Shown: in pieces, positions 35,201 through 42,710 of the stretch
Numbering within the stretch: the first letter of the stretch is position 1
How the letters are laid out: every line of letters begins with the position of its first letter
Source: Rhodococcus sp. KBS0724
GTDB lineage: Bacteria; Actinomycetota; Actinomycetes; Mycobacteriales; Mycobacteriaceae
Assembly (NCBI RefSeq): GCF_005938745.2
Contig: NZ_VCBX02000001.1
Location: 1,817,501-1,881,500, forward strand
Length of the DNA: 64,000 nt
Reading direction: 5' to 3'
Translations under genes and position numbers: made by a program
The notes under the pieces: model-generated
The model's database searches: none
What the model was told of the DNA's origin: nothing
What the model saw: only the letters and a program-made list of their open reading frames with translations

Positions 35201-35655
35201 TCCGCATAGGCGGCCAATTGCAGCAGTGCCGACACCTTTGCGTGCCGCGACAGCTTGCTGTCGTACACCGCATACCGATCACCCTCGCGCACCAGGAAAT
35301 CGCAGAATCCCAGGAACCGGCCGTCGAAGAACGTTCCCTGGTAGATGACAGGGGCGCCGGAGCGCAGAGCCTCGACCGTGGCGAGTGCCGCTTCGGTGAG
35401 CCCGGCGCGGGTGTGCTCTGGCCGTTCCATGACAACCACACCGTCACCGTGTTCGGCGATGAACCGCTCCAACTGTTCACGCTCGTGGTGCTGACCGAGC
35501 GCGGACGTTCGCTCCAGCATCGGATCGGAGTCGACGCCCTCCGTTTTGATCAGCCCGGTCCGCGCGTCGAGCCGCCGCAGTAGGCCGAATTCGCACGTTG
35601 CGGCCGCCGAGAGGTCACTGGCGCTGTAGATAATCTGATCATCGAGGAGGAACAC
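32212..35655 (-). CDS. TM0106-family RecB-like nuclease fused to SF1 helicase (Rv1251c-like)
   Basis: About 1147 aa. The N-terminal third is a RecB-like nuclease: SALGQHHEREQLERFI, an active-site segment YAVYDSKLSRHAKVSALLQLAAYADAL, and a Cys cluster CGRCDTC that may hold an iron-sulfur centre. A middle RNase-H-like segment has IFFDFEGDPLWAEDG. The C-terminal SF1 helicase has GPPGTGKT, LLVVDEAGQFALANT, LLLGDPQQLPQVSQG, DKFQGREAAVAIVS and NRLNVAVSR. It probably processes DNA ends or R-loop-like structures. M. tuberculosis Rv1251c is a similar length. GTG at 35655 fits family length; ATG at 35706 is an alternative. Neither has a good ribosome-binding site. Confidence 0.88.
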   Translation of the reverse strand: MFLLDDQIIYSASDLSAAATCEFGLLRRLDARTGLIKTEGVDSDPMLERTSALGQHHEREQLERFIAEHGDGVVVMERPEHTRAGLTEAALATVEALRSGAPVIYQGTFFDGRFLGFCDFLVREGDRYAVYDSKLSRHAKVSALLQLAAYADALGRNAIAASDQVHLMLGDGSTSSHDIGDIAPVFSASRAKLEQVLDEHHAEGTPAQWLDGRYLRCGRCDTCSVEVENHRDLLLVAGLRGNQRLQLIAAGIGSIDQLAVSTGTVDGIRRDTLEKLRAQAALQLRQEQSGEAEFHIYKPSVLGGLPVPDDGDIFFDFEGDPLWAEDGSTDWGLEYLFGVVEGPAENYVFKPFWAHDRAGERQALVDFLDYVTARREAHPGMHVYHYAAYEKSALLRLAARHGVGEQVVDTLLRENVLVDLYPLVRSALRIGARSYSIKKLEPLYMGEHGRDGDVVNAAASVVAYSDYCELRERGKDDEARELLQGISDYNEYDCESTLRLRNWLVDRAIEHDITLRQPTGQIALPVEDLTETEIELREFAGHKAGSTRTAEQHAAALLAAAVGYHSREKKPHWWAHFDRLSAPIEDLLDVRDVMVVDVPDIQADWHKNTARQKPRRHIQLTGTLGTGTTLSPGTDMYALYEVPAPDAVAGDNPAQRGTNGVKIVSVAKSGNLDVVTIEELLRGDEFSETPVALAPGRPIPTVPMEKSIAAAASEACDGLPGLPRRAAVDILRRLAPRTLSDEALPPVGEGNDYASAITAAVLDLDDSYVAVQGPPGTGKTYTGARVVKALVEQHQWRIGVVAQSHSVVENMLGGIVKAGLDPALVAKKGSRSRTAEWTDITAQQFPRFLAEAQSTGCVIGGTAWDFANTDRVPPGSLDLLVVDEAGQFALANTIAVAVSARNLLLLGDPQQLPQVSQGTHPEPVDESALGWLAEGHGALPPELGYFLEKTWRMHPDLCAPVSALSYEGKLLSQESVSAARKLDGLAAGVHTVYVDHSGNSTYSPEESAVIVTQIRELLGTPWTDPSEFDGTRPLTEADILVVAPYNAQVGTIERDLTEAGFTDVEVGTVDKFQGREAAVAIVSMAASAVEDVPRGMSFLLSRNRLNVAVSRGKWCAIIVRSYALTQYMPTTPAGLVELGAFMRLTAG

Positions 35656-35675
35656 AGGGGCGATTGTGCCAGCAG

Positions 35676-35700
35676 TGTCTGACAAAGATGTCCGACAAAA
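35676..35700. promoter_or_regulatory. TGTCYGACAAA direct repeat in the helicase / hydrolase promoter region
   Basis: TGTCTGACAAAG (35676-35687) and TGTCCGACAAAA (35689-35700) recur with 13-bp period in the divergent region. The TGTCTGACA core also forms the palindrome in front of the gntR gene at 37096-37106, so the same regulator might act here. Confidence 0.35.
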
Positions 35701-35749
35701 CAGCATGTTGGGATTCAAGGCACGTCGTAAAGACCGCGAGCCGGGCAGA

Positions 35750-36391
35750 ATGTCCTCCATGCCCTTTTTTGACGGTCGACGCGGTCAGGTCCATTTTCGG
35801 CGGTGGCCTGCTTCCGGGGACGACACTCCGGTGATGTCGCTGGTGTTCCTCCACGGGTTGGGGCAACACAGCGGTCAGTACCACCGATTTGCCGGCGCTC
35901 TGACGTCTTCCGGTATGGAGGTCTGGGCGATCGACCACACTGGGCACGGACTGTCCGAGGGTGAGCCGGGGGTGGGTGCGCCGTTGTCGGATCTTGCCGC
36001 TGATGCCGCGACGTTGGCGGATATCGCCCGTGAAGCGCTTCCCGGTGTCCCGCAGGCGGTCATGGGGCATTCTCTCGGCGCCGTGACAGCGTTGTCGATG
36101 CTGACGCATCAGGATCATCATTTTGTGTCGGCGGTTTTGTGCGGAATCCCGCGCAACGCGGTTGCCCAGGCCGGGTGGACGGACTTGGCGGATTCCGGGA
36201 TTCCGGTCCTGGTGGTGCACGGCGTCGACGACCGGATGGCACCGATCGAGCCGGTGCGCACCTGGGCGTCGACGCTGCCGAATGTGGAGATGCGCGAATT
36301 CGAGGACGCAGGCCACGACCTGTTACACGAGAAGGTTCACGCCAGCGTGAGCGCCGTGAGCCGTGATTTCCTTCTCGCGCACAGTCATTGA
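35750..36391 (+). CDS. Alpha/beta hydrolase (monoacylglycerol-lipase / S33-like)
   Basis: About 213 aa. LVFLHGLGQHSGQYHRFAGAL holds the oxyanion HG, DHTGHGLSEG is typical of lysophospholipase/monoglyceride lipases, GHSLG carries the nucleophile Ser, VHGVDDRM the Asp and GHDLLHE the His. It is a little shorter than the usual 270-300 aa because the lid region is reduced. ATG at 35750 or 35759 are both possible. It is divergent from the helicase/nuclease gene and faces the isochorismatase gene tail to tail. The substrate is probably a short or medium-chain ester. Confidence 0.88.
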   Translation: MSSMPFFDGRRGQVHFRRWPASGDDTPVMSLVFLHGLGQHSGQYHRFAGALTSSGMEVWAIDHTGHGLSEGEPGVGAPLSDLAADAATLADIAREALPGVPQAVMGHSLGAVTALSMLTHQDHHFVSAVLCGIPRNAVAQAGWTDLADSGIPVLVVHGVDDRMAPIEPVRTWASTLPNVEMREFEDAGHDLLHEKVHASVSAVSRDFLLAHSH

Positions 36392-36408
36392 TTCACACAG
36401 TCGTCGAG

Positions 36409-37026
36409 TCAGGCGAGCGCCTCGAGCACGTCCTTGGACGTCACGGGATGCGAGAACATCGGGTAGTCGTAAGTGATGGCGTTCTCATGTTCCGCTACTG
36501 AGGTTCCCGCGACGCAGTCGGTGAGAGTGATGACGCGGTAACCATTTTCGTAACCGGTGCGCATGGTGGACTCGACACAGCAGTTGGTCAGAAATCCGCC
36601 GAGGATGATCGTGCGGATTCCCTTGCTGCGCAAGATGAAATCGAGGTTGGTGCTCGCGAAAGTGTCGAGACCGCGCTTGCCTTCGACGAGAATGTCGCCG
36701 TCCTGCGGGGTTAATTCGTCGACTATCGCCGCTCCCCAGGTGCCTTTGACGAACGCCTTTCCGTCCACGACTCCCTTGAGGATTCCGTATGGGTGCGAGG
36801 TGATCTCGTTGTAACCCTCGGCAAATGTGATCGGCGCATGCATGACTGTGACACCGGCCGCGCGAGCAGCCTCGACCAGCGTCGTGGTGTTTGCCAGGAG
36901 TCCGGTCGATTCCATAACGGGGGCAACGGCGTCGTGCAGGACGCCGCCCTCGGTGGTGAAGTCGTTTTGGTATTCGATGAGCACGACTGCGGTGGTTGCG
37001 GGATCCAACTCGAGCTTTTCGGTCAT
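36409..37026 (-). CDS. Isochorismatase-family cysteine hydrolase
   Basis: About 205 aa. The triad residues are visible: Asp in VLIEYQNDF, Lys in the VEGKRGLDTF segment, and Cys in GGFLTNCCVESTMRTGYENGY, followed by VITLTDCVAGTS. Enzymes of this family hydrolyse amides such as nicotinamide, ureidoglycolate-type or N-carbamoyl compounds, and are seldom true isochorismatases. ATG at 37026 has AAAGGG upstream. It is divergent from a GntR regulator with a palindrome between them, so it could be part of that regulator's set. Confidence 0.88.
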   Translation of the reverse strand: MTEKLELDPATTAVVLIEYQNDFTTEGGVLHDAVAPVMESTGLLANTTTLVEAARAAGVTVMHAPITFAEGYNEITSHPYGILKGVVDGKAFVKGTWGAAIVDELTPQDGDILVEGKRGLDTFASTNLDFILRSKGIRTIILGGFLTNCCVESTMRTGYENGYRVITLTDCVAGTSVAEHENAITYDYPMFSHPVTSKDVLEALA

Positions 37027-37095
37027 GTCGACACCCTTTGGTTGTGTGTTTCGGGTCGTTGTGGTTCCGGTCACGAATCACTTCTATTAAACAGT

Positions 37096-37106
37096 TTGTC
37101 TGACAA
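37096..37106. promoter_or_regulatory. GntR/FadR-type operator
   Basis: TTGTCTGACAA is a perfect palindrome around one central base and fits the TNGTNNNACNA pattern of FadR-subfamily regulators. It lies 26 bp before the gntR ATG and 70 bp before the isochorismatase ATG. Confidence 0.6.
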
Positions 37107-37131
37107 GCAGGCAAGAGGTAGCGTCGGCAGC

Positions 37132-37833
37132 ATGGACACAACTCCGCTCTCGCGTATCCCGCTGAGCCTTGCGGTGTCGGGCCGGCTCCGCGACGCGATT
37201 CTCGACGGTTCCTTGCCGGTCGGTGAGTCCTTGCCAACGGAACAGGAACTGGCGCAGACTTTTTCGGTGGGCCGCTCCACTGTCCGCGAAGCGCTGCGTG
37301 TACTCCAGGCGCAAGGGTTGGTGACCGGCGCCGATACCGTGTCGACGGCCCGCCCCAAGGTCACCCACGAAAACACGGCCGATTCCGCAGCCACTGCGTT
37401 GAGCACGGCTGTGCAGGTGGGCGCCGTTCCGCTTCCGGACCTGGTCGAATTGCGGGTTCTCCTCGAAGCTGCCGCCCTGCGGGGTGTCCACGAGGTTCCG
37501 GGTGCCGCGCGTGTTGCCATCGAGGAGATGCGTCGGGCCGCCGAAGACAACAACGCGTCCGCGTTCCATGACGCGGATGTCGACTTTCACGTCGCCTTGG
37601 CGGGTGCCGGTGGAAACCGGGCCTTTGCGTTGGTGATGACGGTTCTGCGCGAGAGTATTGCCGGTTATCTGATGAGCGAACTCGAGGCGATCGAGGACTC
37701 GGCGGCCACGCTCGGTGTTCTGCTCGCGGAGCACGAAGCCATCGCCGACGCGATAACGGCCGGTGAATCCGATTTTGCGGCGCAGCTTGTCGAGAAGCAT
37801 GTGCGAGGTTTCTACGAAGGACACACGAAATGA
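37132..37833 (+). CDS. GntR-family (FadR/FCD) transcriptional regulator
   Basis: About 233 aa. The winged HTH is typical: LRDAILDGSLPVGESLPTEQELAQTFSVGRSTVREALRVLQAQGLV. The C-terminal FCD-type helical domain has LVELRVLLEAAALRGVHE and D-x3-H / H-x-H metal-site features (HDADVDFHVALAGAGGN; LLAEHEAIADAI). The stop overlaps the FAD-oxidase start by 4 bp, so the pair is an operon. In relatives such regulators respond to hydroxy acids such as lactate or glycolate, which fits the GlcD-like neighbour. Confidence 0.92.
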   Translation: MDTTPLSRIPLSLAVSGRLRDAILDGSLPVGESLPTEQELAQTFSVGRSTVREALRVLQAQGLVTGADTVSTARPKVTHENTADSAATALSTAVQVGAVPLPDLVELRVLLEAAALRGVHEVPGAARVAIEEMRRAAEDNNASAFHDADVDFHVALAGAGGNRAFALVMTVLRESIAGYLMSELEAIEDSAATLGVLLAEHEAIADAITAGESDFAAQLVEKHVRGFYEGHTK

Positions 37834-39200
37834 CGACAACGGTGGACATGCTGGGCGATCGGCTGCGGGAAGTGCTGGGGGAGAAGGCGACCACGGATCC
37901 CGATCGGATGGGCGCCTATACCCGGGACCAATCGCTACTGACCACCGCTGGGGTTCCCGCGGCTCTGGTCAAAGCAACATCCGTCGACGACGTAGCCGCG
38001 ACGATGACGGTTGCCCACGAACTCTCCATCCCGGTCGTAACCCGCGGCGCGGGAACCGGTTTGGCAGGTGCCGCCAATGCGCTCGACGGTTGCATCGTGC
38101 TCAGCGTCGCGGGGATGAATCGCATTCTCGAGATCGATGCCGCGGCCCGTACGGCAACGGTGGAGCCGGGTGTGATCAACGGTGACCTCGCGGATGCCGC
38201 TCGCGCACAGGGGCTTTGGTATGTCCCGGATCCGGGTAGCCGGGCAATCTCGAGCATCGGCGGTAATCTGGCCACCAATGCCGGTGGTATCTGTTGCGCA
38301 AAATACGGGGTCACCGGTGATCATGTCGCGGCGCTCACCGCAGTGCTCGCAGACGGCCGCGTGATCCGCACCGGAGCAAAAACTCGCAAGAATGTGGCGG
38401 GGCTGGACCTGACCCATCTCCTGGTCGGTTCCGAGGGGACGCTTGGCGTCATCGTCGAAGCCACGATGCGGTTGCGGACCGCACCCACCGCTGCAACCAC
38501 GGTTGTTGCGTTCTTCGACTCGGCGGACAAAGCGATCGAGGCGGTCCTGGCCGTCGCCGCAGTTGCCGAACCGTGCCAGATGGAGTTGATGGACGCAGTG
38601 ACCATCGACGCTGTAAACCGCTTCACGAGAATGGGTCTCGACGAATCTGCGGGGGCGATGCTTCTCATTCAGTGCGACGGCAGGTCTGCCGCGCAGGAAG
38701 CGGCAGACTGCGCGGCGGCCTGCACGCGGGTCGGTGCAACCGAGGTGTTCCACACCGACGATCCCGAGGAAGGTGACGCGTTCACCGCTGCGCGGCGCAT
38801 GGCGTTGCCGGCGCTAGAGGCGATGGGAACCGTGTTGCTCGACGACGTCGCCGTACCGGTGCCTGCCTTGCCGCACATGCTCCAACGTATTCAGGAAGCT
38901 GCCGAGCGGCATTCGGTCACCATCGGAACCTTCGGTCATGCCGCAGACGGAAATCTCCATCCCACCATCGTGTTCGACGCCGCCGAAGTGGGCGCGCAGG
39001 ATCGTGCCCGTGGGGCCTTCGACGACATCGTGCACGCGGCCCTCGCGCTGGACGGCACGATCAGCGGTGAGCACGGCATCGGAGTTCTCAAGGCGCCGTA
39101 CATGTCCGACATGATCGGTCCGGTTGAACGTGAGTTGATGCTCGCGGTGAAAGCTGCGTTCGATCCGAAGAACATTCTCAACCCGGGGCGCGGAATCTGA
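37830..39200 (+). CDS. FAD-linked oxidase (glycolate oxidase GlcD / D-2-hydroxyacid dehydrogenase family)
   Basis: 456 aa. The PCMH FAD domain shows VTRGAGTGLAGAANALDGCIVLSVAGMNRIL and SSIGGNLATNAGGICCAKYG. The C-terminal part shows GTFGHAADGNLHPTIVFD and ISGEHGIGVLKAPYMSDMIG...AFDPKNILNPGRG, with the conserved substrate and FAD residues of D-lactate/glycolate dehydrogenases. It is translationally coupled to the GntR gene by a 4-bp overlap. It probably corresponds to the Rv1257c oxidoreductase in the syntenic mycobacterial block. A strong bidirectional hairpin follows. It is a paralog of the oxidase at 23.7-25.1 kb. Confidence 0.92.
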   Translation: MTTTVDMLGDRLREVLGEKATTDPDRMGAYTRDQSLLTTAGVPAALVKATSVDDVAATMTVAHELSIPVVTRGAGTGLAGAANALDGCIVLSVAGMNRILEIDAAARTATVEPGVINGDLADAARAQGLWYVPDPGSRAISSIGGNLATNAGGICCAKYGVTGDHVAALTAVLADGRVIRTGAKTRKNVAGLDLTHLLVGSEGTLGVIVEATMRLRTAPTAATTVVAFFDSADKAIEAVLAVAAVAEPCQMELMDAVTIDAVNRFTRMGLDESAGAMLLIQCDGRSAAQEAADCAAACTRVGATEVFHTDDPEEGDAFTAARRMALPALEAMGTVLLDDVAVPVPALPHMLQRIQEAAERHSVTIGTFGHAADGNLHPTIVFDAAEVGAQDRARGAFDDIVHAALALDGTISGEHGIGVLKAPYMSDMIGPVERELMLAVKAAFDPKNILNPGRGI

Positions 39201-39213
39201 CCTAGCGCAGCGA

Positions 39214-39260
39214 TGTGGCCCGGTACGGCAACGATGTGATCATTGCCGAACCGGGCCACA
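39214..39260. terminator. Bidirectional hairpin terminator
   Basis: TGTGGCCCGGTACGGCAA (39214-39231) pairs with 39243-39260 with one mismatched position, and an 11-nt loop. It sits between the convergent FAD-oxidase and acyl-CoA synthetase genes. Confidence 0.85.
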
Positions 39261-39274
39261 GGCTTACCGAGATG

Positions 39275-41062
39275 TCAGGCGTACAGATCGGTGATCGCGC
39301 CCTTGTGTGCTTCGTGAATGATGTTGCGCTTGAGCTTGAGCGTCGGGGTCAGTTCACCGGTTTCCTGGGTGAAGTCGACCTCGAGGATCGTGTACTTCTT
39401 GATCTGCTCGGGGTTCGAGACCTTCTTGTTCGCGTCCGCGACCGCTGAGTCGATTTCGGCGATGAGATCGGCATTCTTGATCAGATCGCCGATGGGACTT
39501 CCGGCAGGCAGTCCGTTGCGCTCGACCCAACCGGGCAGGGTTTCGAGGTCGAGTGTGATCAGCGCGCCGATGAACGGTTGACCGTCACCGACCACGAGGC
39601 ACTGGCTGATCAGGGCGTGCGCGCGGAGTGAATCCTCGAGACCGGCCGGAGCGACGTTCTTTCCGCCTGCGGTGACGATGATTTCCTTCTTGCGTCCGGT
39701 GATCGAGACGTAGCCTTCGTTGTCGATCGATCCGAGGTCGCCGGTGTGGAACCAGCCGTCGATGATGGACTCTTCGGTGGCCTTGTCGTTGTGCCAGTAC
39801 CCGGCAAAGACCACCGGTCCCTGCACCAGGAGTTCTCCGTCGTCTGCGATGCGAGCGGCATGACCGTTGATCGGCTTGCCCACCGTGCCGACGCGTTGCG
39901 CGGCCGAGGTGTTGACCGTGATGGCGGCACTGGTCTCGGTGAGTCCGTAGCCCTCGTAGATCGGGATGCCGACGCCACGGAAGAAGTGACCCAGACGCGC
40001 TCCGAGCGCCGCGCCGCCGGATACTGCGCGTTCGCAGTCGCCGCCGAGAGCAGCACGCAGCTTCGAGTACACAAGTTTGTCGAAGACAGCGTGCTTGAGC
40101 TTGAGCGCGATTCCGGGGCCGTTCTTTTCGAGGGCTTCGCTGTACTCGATGGCTGTGGCCGCTGCCTTGTCGAAGATGCTGCCCTTGCCGCCGTCGACTG
40201 CCTTCTGGCGTGCCGAGTTGTAGACCTTCTCGAATACTCGCGGAACCGAGAGGATGAAGGTCGGCTTGAACACGGCAAACTGCTCGAGGAGTGTCGTGAG
40301 GTCCGATGTGTGGCCGACGGTCACCTTGGAGTCGAAGGCGCCGAAGGAGATTGCCCGCGCGAAGACGTGAGCAAGTGGCAGGAACATCAAAGTCTTCTTG
40401 CCTGGAACCATGGATTCCGGCATGGCCAAGCGGCACGCTGCGGACTCCGCGTAGAAGTTGGAGTGCGTCAACTGGACGCCCTTGGGGCGACCGGTGGTGC
40501 CGGAGGTGTAGATCAATGTCGCGGGCGATGCTGCTGTGACCTGGTGGCGACGGGTGTCGAGTTCTTCGTCGGTGATTGCGGCGCCGCGACTCGTCAGGTC
40601 TTCGAGAGCGCCCGATTCGATGACGAGGACCTCACGAAGCGCCGGGGCGGCCTCGGTGACTTCCTTGATCTTCGACGCGTGATCGGCAGTCTCGACGAGA
40701 AGCAACGACGTCGCGGAATCTTCGAGGATCCACTGCGCCTGATCCGGGGACGAGGTTTCGTAAATCGCGACGGTGCAGCCGCCGGCAGTCCAGATCGCGT
40801 AGTCCGTGACAACCCACTCGTAACGAGTTGCCGAGAGGATAGCGACGCGGTCGCCGAGCCCGACTCCGGAGGCAATCAGGCCCTTGGCTACGGCCGAGAC
40901 CTGCTTGGCGAATTCGGCTGCCGTGACGTCGACCCAGGCGCCGTTGACGAGGCGCTGGAACGGTACGAATGTGGGGTCTTCGCTGGCGTGCCGGAACACG
41001 GAATCCGCCATAGATGCGTTCTCCGGAATTGTGAATGTCTGTGGAACTGAAAACTCACGCAC
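39275..41062 (-). CDS. Long-chain acyl-CoA synthetase (FadD15-like)
   Basis: 595 aa, activates long-chain fatty acids as acyl-AMP and then acyl-CoA. The P-loop A3 motif is TLIYTSGTTGRPKGVQLTH; YEGYGLTETSAAITV is the A5 motif, WFHTGDLGSIDNEGYV the A7 motif, and GRKKEIIVTAGGKNVAP the A8 hinge; the C-terminal Lys lies in the IKKYTILEVDFTQETGELTPTLKLKR segment. Length and these motifs match the long FadD15-type. GTG at 41062 is the start codon. A CRP/GlxR-like site lies 34 bp upstream of it. It faces the FAD-oxidase gene across a terminator hairpin. Confidence 0.94.
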   Translation of the reverse strand: MREFSVPQTFTIPENASMADSVFRHASEDPTFVPFQRLVNGAWVDVTAAEFAKQVSAVAKGLIASGVGLGDRVAILSATRYEWVVTDYAIWTAGGCTVAIYETSSPDQAQWILEDSATSLLLVETADHASKIKEVTEAAPALREVLVIESGALEDLTSRGAAITDEELDTRRHQVTAASPATLIYTSGTTGRPKGVQLTHSNFYAESAACRLAMPESMVPGKKTLMFLPLAHVFARAISFGAFDSKVTVGHTSDLTTLLEQFAVFKPTFILSVPRVFEKVYNSARQKAVDGGKGSIFDKAAATAIEYSEALEKNGPGIALKLKHAVFDKLVYSKLRAALGGDCERAVSGGAALGARLGHFFRGVGIPIYEGYGLTETSAAITVNTSAAQRVGTVGKPINGHAARIADDGELLVQGPVVFAGYWHNDKATEESIIDGWFHTGDLGSIDNEGYVSITGRKKEIIVTAGGKNVAPAGLEDSLRAHALISQCLVVGDGQPFIGALITLDLETLPGWVERNGLPAGSPIGDLIKNADLIAEIDSAVADANKKVSNPEQIKKYTILEVDFTQETGELTPTLKLKRNIIHEAHKGAITDLYA

Positions 41063-41095
41063 TTTGACCCCTCCAGTGACAACCGATAACTACGA

Positions 41096-41111
41096 TGTGC
41101 ATTGCATCACA
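41096..41111. promoter_or_regulatory. CRP/GlxR-like site upstream of the FadD15-like gene
   Basis: TGTGC-ATTGCA-TCACA, 9 of 10 matches to TGTGA-N6-TCACA, 34 bp from the GTG start. The gap of 138 bp between 41062 and 41201 holds no gene. Confidence 0.55.
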
Positions 41112-41200
41112 TTAGTCGTTATTTTGCACTGTCGTTACTATTCGGTAGATCCAATTGAGTCCCGACCTGGGAATTGGTGTTACCGAACGTAGCGGGTTAC

Positions 41201-41899
41201 TTATGCTGCGCTCTGCAAAGACCGCCCGTGGATCGACAGCCAGCGCCTGATTGCGTAGTCCAGTCTGTCTGAATCCACGCCGAGTTGCTCGGCGGTTGCT
41301 GCCAGGATCTCGGCCGCGTCCGTCGGGGGCTGCGTCGTGCCGAGTGTCGTGCTGATGAACGTGTCGGCGGCGGTGCCCAGATCGGTATGGGGGATACCCG
41401 CCAGCATCAGCAGATGCGCCCACGTGACTTCGGCGTCGTCGCCGCACGCTTCTGTCCAGGCTTCCCGGACGGCGTCGAGCGCATGATCGGAATCGGCCGC
41501 GGCGAGCAGATCTTCGACGGAGTTGATGTGTAGGCGATGCAGGCGTTCGGCGACCTGCTGGATGTGCTGCGCCTCGATCGGAACGCCGGTTGCGGTGTAG
41601 CGGCGCTTGTACGAGCCGATCTTGCCTGCCCATTGGTCGGAACTGCCTGCTTCCTCGAAGGTGCGGAGGAGTTCACGTGCGCCGTCGGTCACGGGCGAGG
41701 TTTCCCGTGCTTGGCGGTAGGCGAGGTATCTGTCGACGACGGCAACTTCACTGTGCCCACAACTGGACTGCACGGATTCGATGATGCACAGGGCCAGGCT
41801 CGCGCGATAGGCGTCCGAAGCCACCCAGGCGGAAGGGTCACCCAGTCGGTCGCGGCAAGCTGCTGCGACTACGTCGACGGTATCGGTCGAGATGCTCAC
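41201..41899 (-). CDS. Conserved hypothetical protein, HhH-like
   Basis: 232 aa of unknown function. It is mostly helical by composition. The segment VTWAHLLMLAGIPHTDLGTAADTF resembles the C-terminal helix-hairpin-helix part of DNA glycosylase-like proteins, but no glycosylase active-site Lys/Asp motif is evident. The region YLAYRQARETSPVTDGARELLRTFEEAGSSDQWAGKIGSYKRR also recalls uncharacterised actinobacterial proteins. GTG at 41899 has GGAGG upstream. It stands alone between an acyl-CoA synthetase and a phosphoribosyltransferase; no operon link is seen. Confidence 0.65.
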   Translation of the reverse strand: MSISTDTVDVVAAACRDRLGDPSAWVASDAYRASLALCIIESVQSSCGHSEVAVVDRYLAYRQARETSPVTDGARELLRTFEEAGSSDQWAGKIGSYKRRYTATGVPIEAQHIQQVAERLHRLHINSVEDLLAAADSDHALDAVREAWTEACGDDAEVTWAHLLMLAGIPHTDLGTAADTFISTTLGTTQPPTDAAEILAATAEQLGVDSDRLDYAIRRWLSIHGRSLQSAA

Positions 41900-42013
41900 G
41901 ATGTCCTCCAGAAAAACTTCAGCACTTGTGTCGTTTCTGCTCCACCCGGGCTATCGGCACCGGGGCGCAAAATGTTGCACACATCACAAAGTTTTTCTGA
42001 AATGTCGAAAAGC

Positions 42014-42655
42014 TCAGCTTTTGAGCAGGTCAACGACCTCGGCGTCGGTCAGTTGATGGAAGTCGTCGAAGGCGGCGCCGACCCCGCCGAGTATCGCCGG
42101 AACGAAGGGACATACGACGCGGTCGGCGGAATCGGCAAGTAGGCGGATCGATTCGGGTGACGCGACGGGGACGGCAACGACCACTCCCGTTGCACCCTGC
42201 GCGCGGGCACATACCGACGCAACAGCGGCACTCGCTCCCGTCGCCATCCCGTCGTCGACGATGACGGCCGTTCGCCCGCTGAGCGGCACTGCCGGGCGCC
42301 CGGCACGGAGGAGGTGTGCGCGACGCTCGAGTTCTGCTCGCTCGGACTCTTCCACCCGGGCCAGCGCCTGTGGTGATACGCGCTCGGCGGCAATCACGTC
42401 GTGGTTGAGCACCCGGGTGTCACCTTCGCCGATGGCGCCGAGAGCCAGTTCGGGATTTCGGGGGGAACCGAGTTTGCGCACCACGAGGATGTCGAGCGGT
42501 GCATCCAGTGCCGACGCGACCTCGACCGCGACGGGGACGCCGCCGCGCGGCAGTCCGAGAACGACGGGGTCGTGGAGTCGCGCAGAGTCCAGTGACCGGG
42601 CAAACATCGCGGCAAGGGCCCGGCCTGCGGCAAATCGGTCTCGGTACTGTGCCAT
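42014..42655 (-). CDS. Phosphoribosyltransferase-family protein
   Basis: 213 aa. The PRPP-binding motif appears as TAVIVDDGMATGASAAVA, and PVVLGLPRGGVPVAVEVASALDAPLDILVVRKLG is the N-terminal PRTase strand-helix pattern. Such orphan PRTases in actinobacteria often lie beside dienelactone-hydrolase or stress genes; their substrate is not established. ATG at 42655. It is 55 bp downstream of the nitrilase-family gene on the same strand, so co-transcription is possible. A short inverted repeat AAAAGCT/AGCTTTT overlaps its stop codon. Confidence 0.88.
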   Translation of the reverse strand: MAQYRDRFAAGRALAAMFARSLDSARLHDPVVLGLPRGGVPVAVEVASALDAPLDILVVRKLGSPRNPELALGAIGEGDTRVLNHDVIAAERVSPQALARVEESERAELERRAHLLRAGRPAVPLSGRTAVIVDDGMATGASAAVASVCARAQGATGVVVAVPVASPESIRLLADSADRVVCPFVPAILGGVGAAFDDFHQLTDAEVVDLLKS

Positions 42656-42710
42656 AGCTGTCCTGATTGAGGTTCGACCTCGATGCTTCTGACGCTACTC
42701 GGTTCTCCCG

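Noticed and set aside
41063..41200. Possible tRNA or small RNA in the 138-bp gap
   Set aside because: No cloverleaf, no T-loop sequence and no terminator hairpin could be found; only the CRP-like site stands out.
42008..42022. AAAAGCT/AGCTTTT inverted repeat at the phosphoribosyltransferase stop as a terminator
   Set aside because: The stem is only 7 bp and AT-rich with a one-base loop, too weak to call; kept only as a remark in the gene entry.
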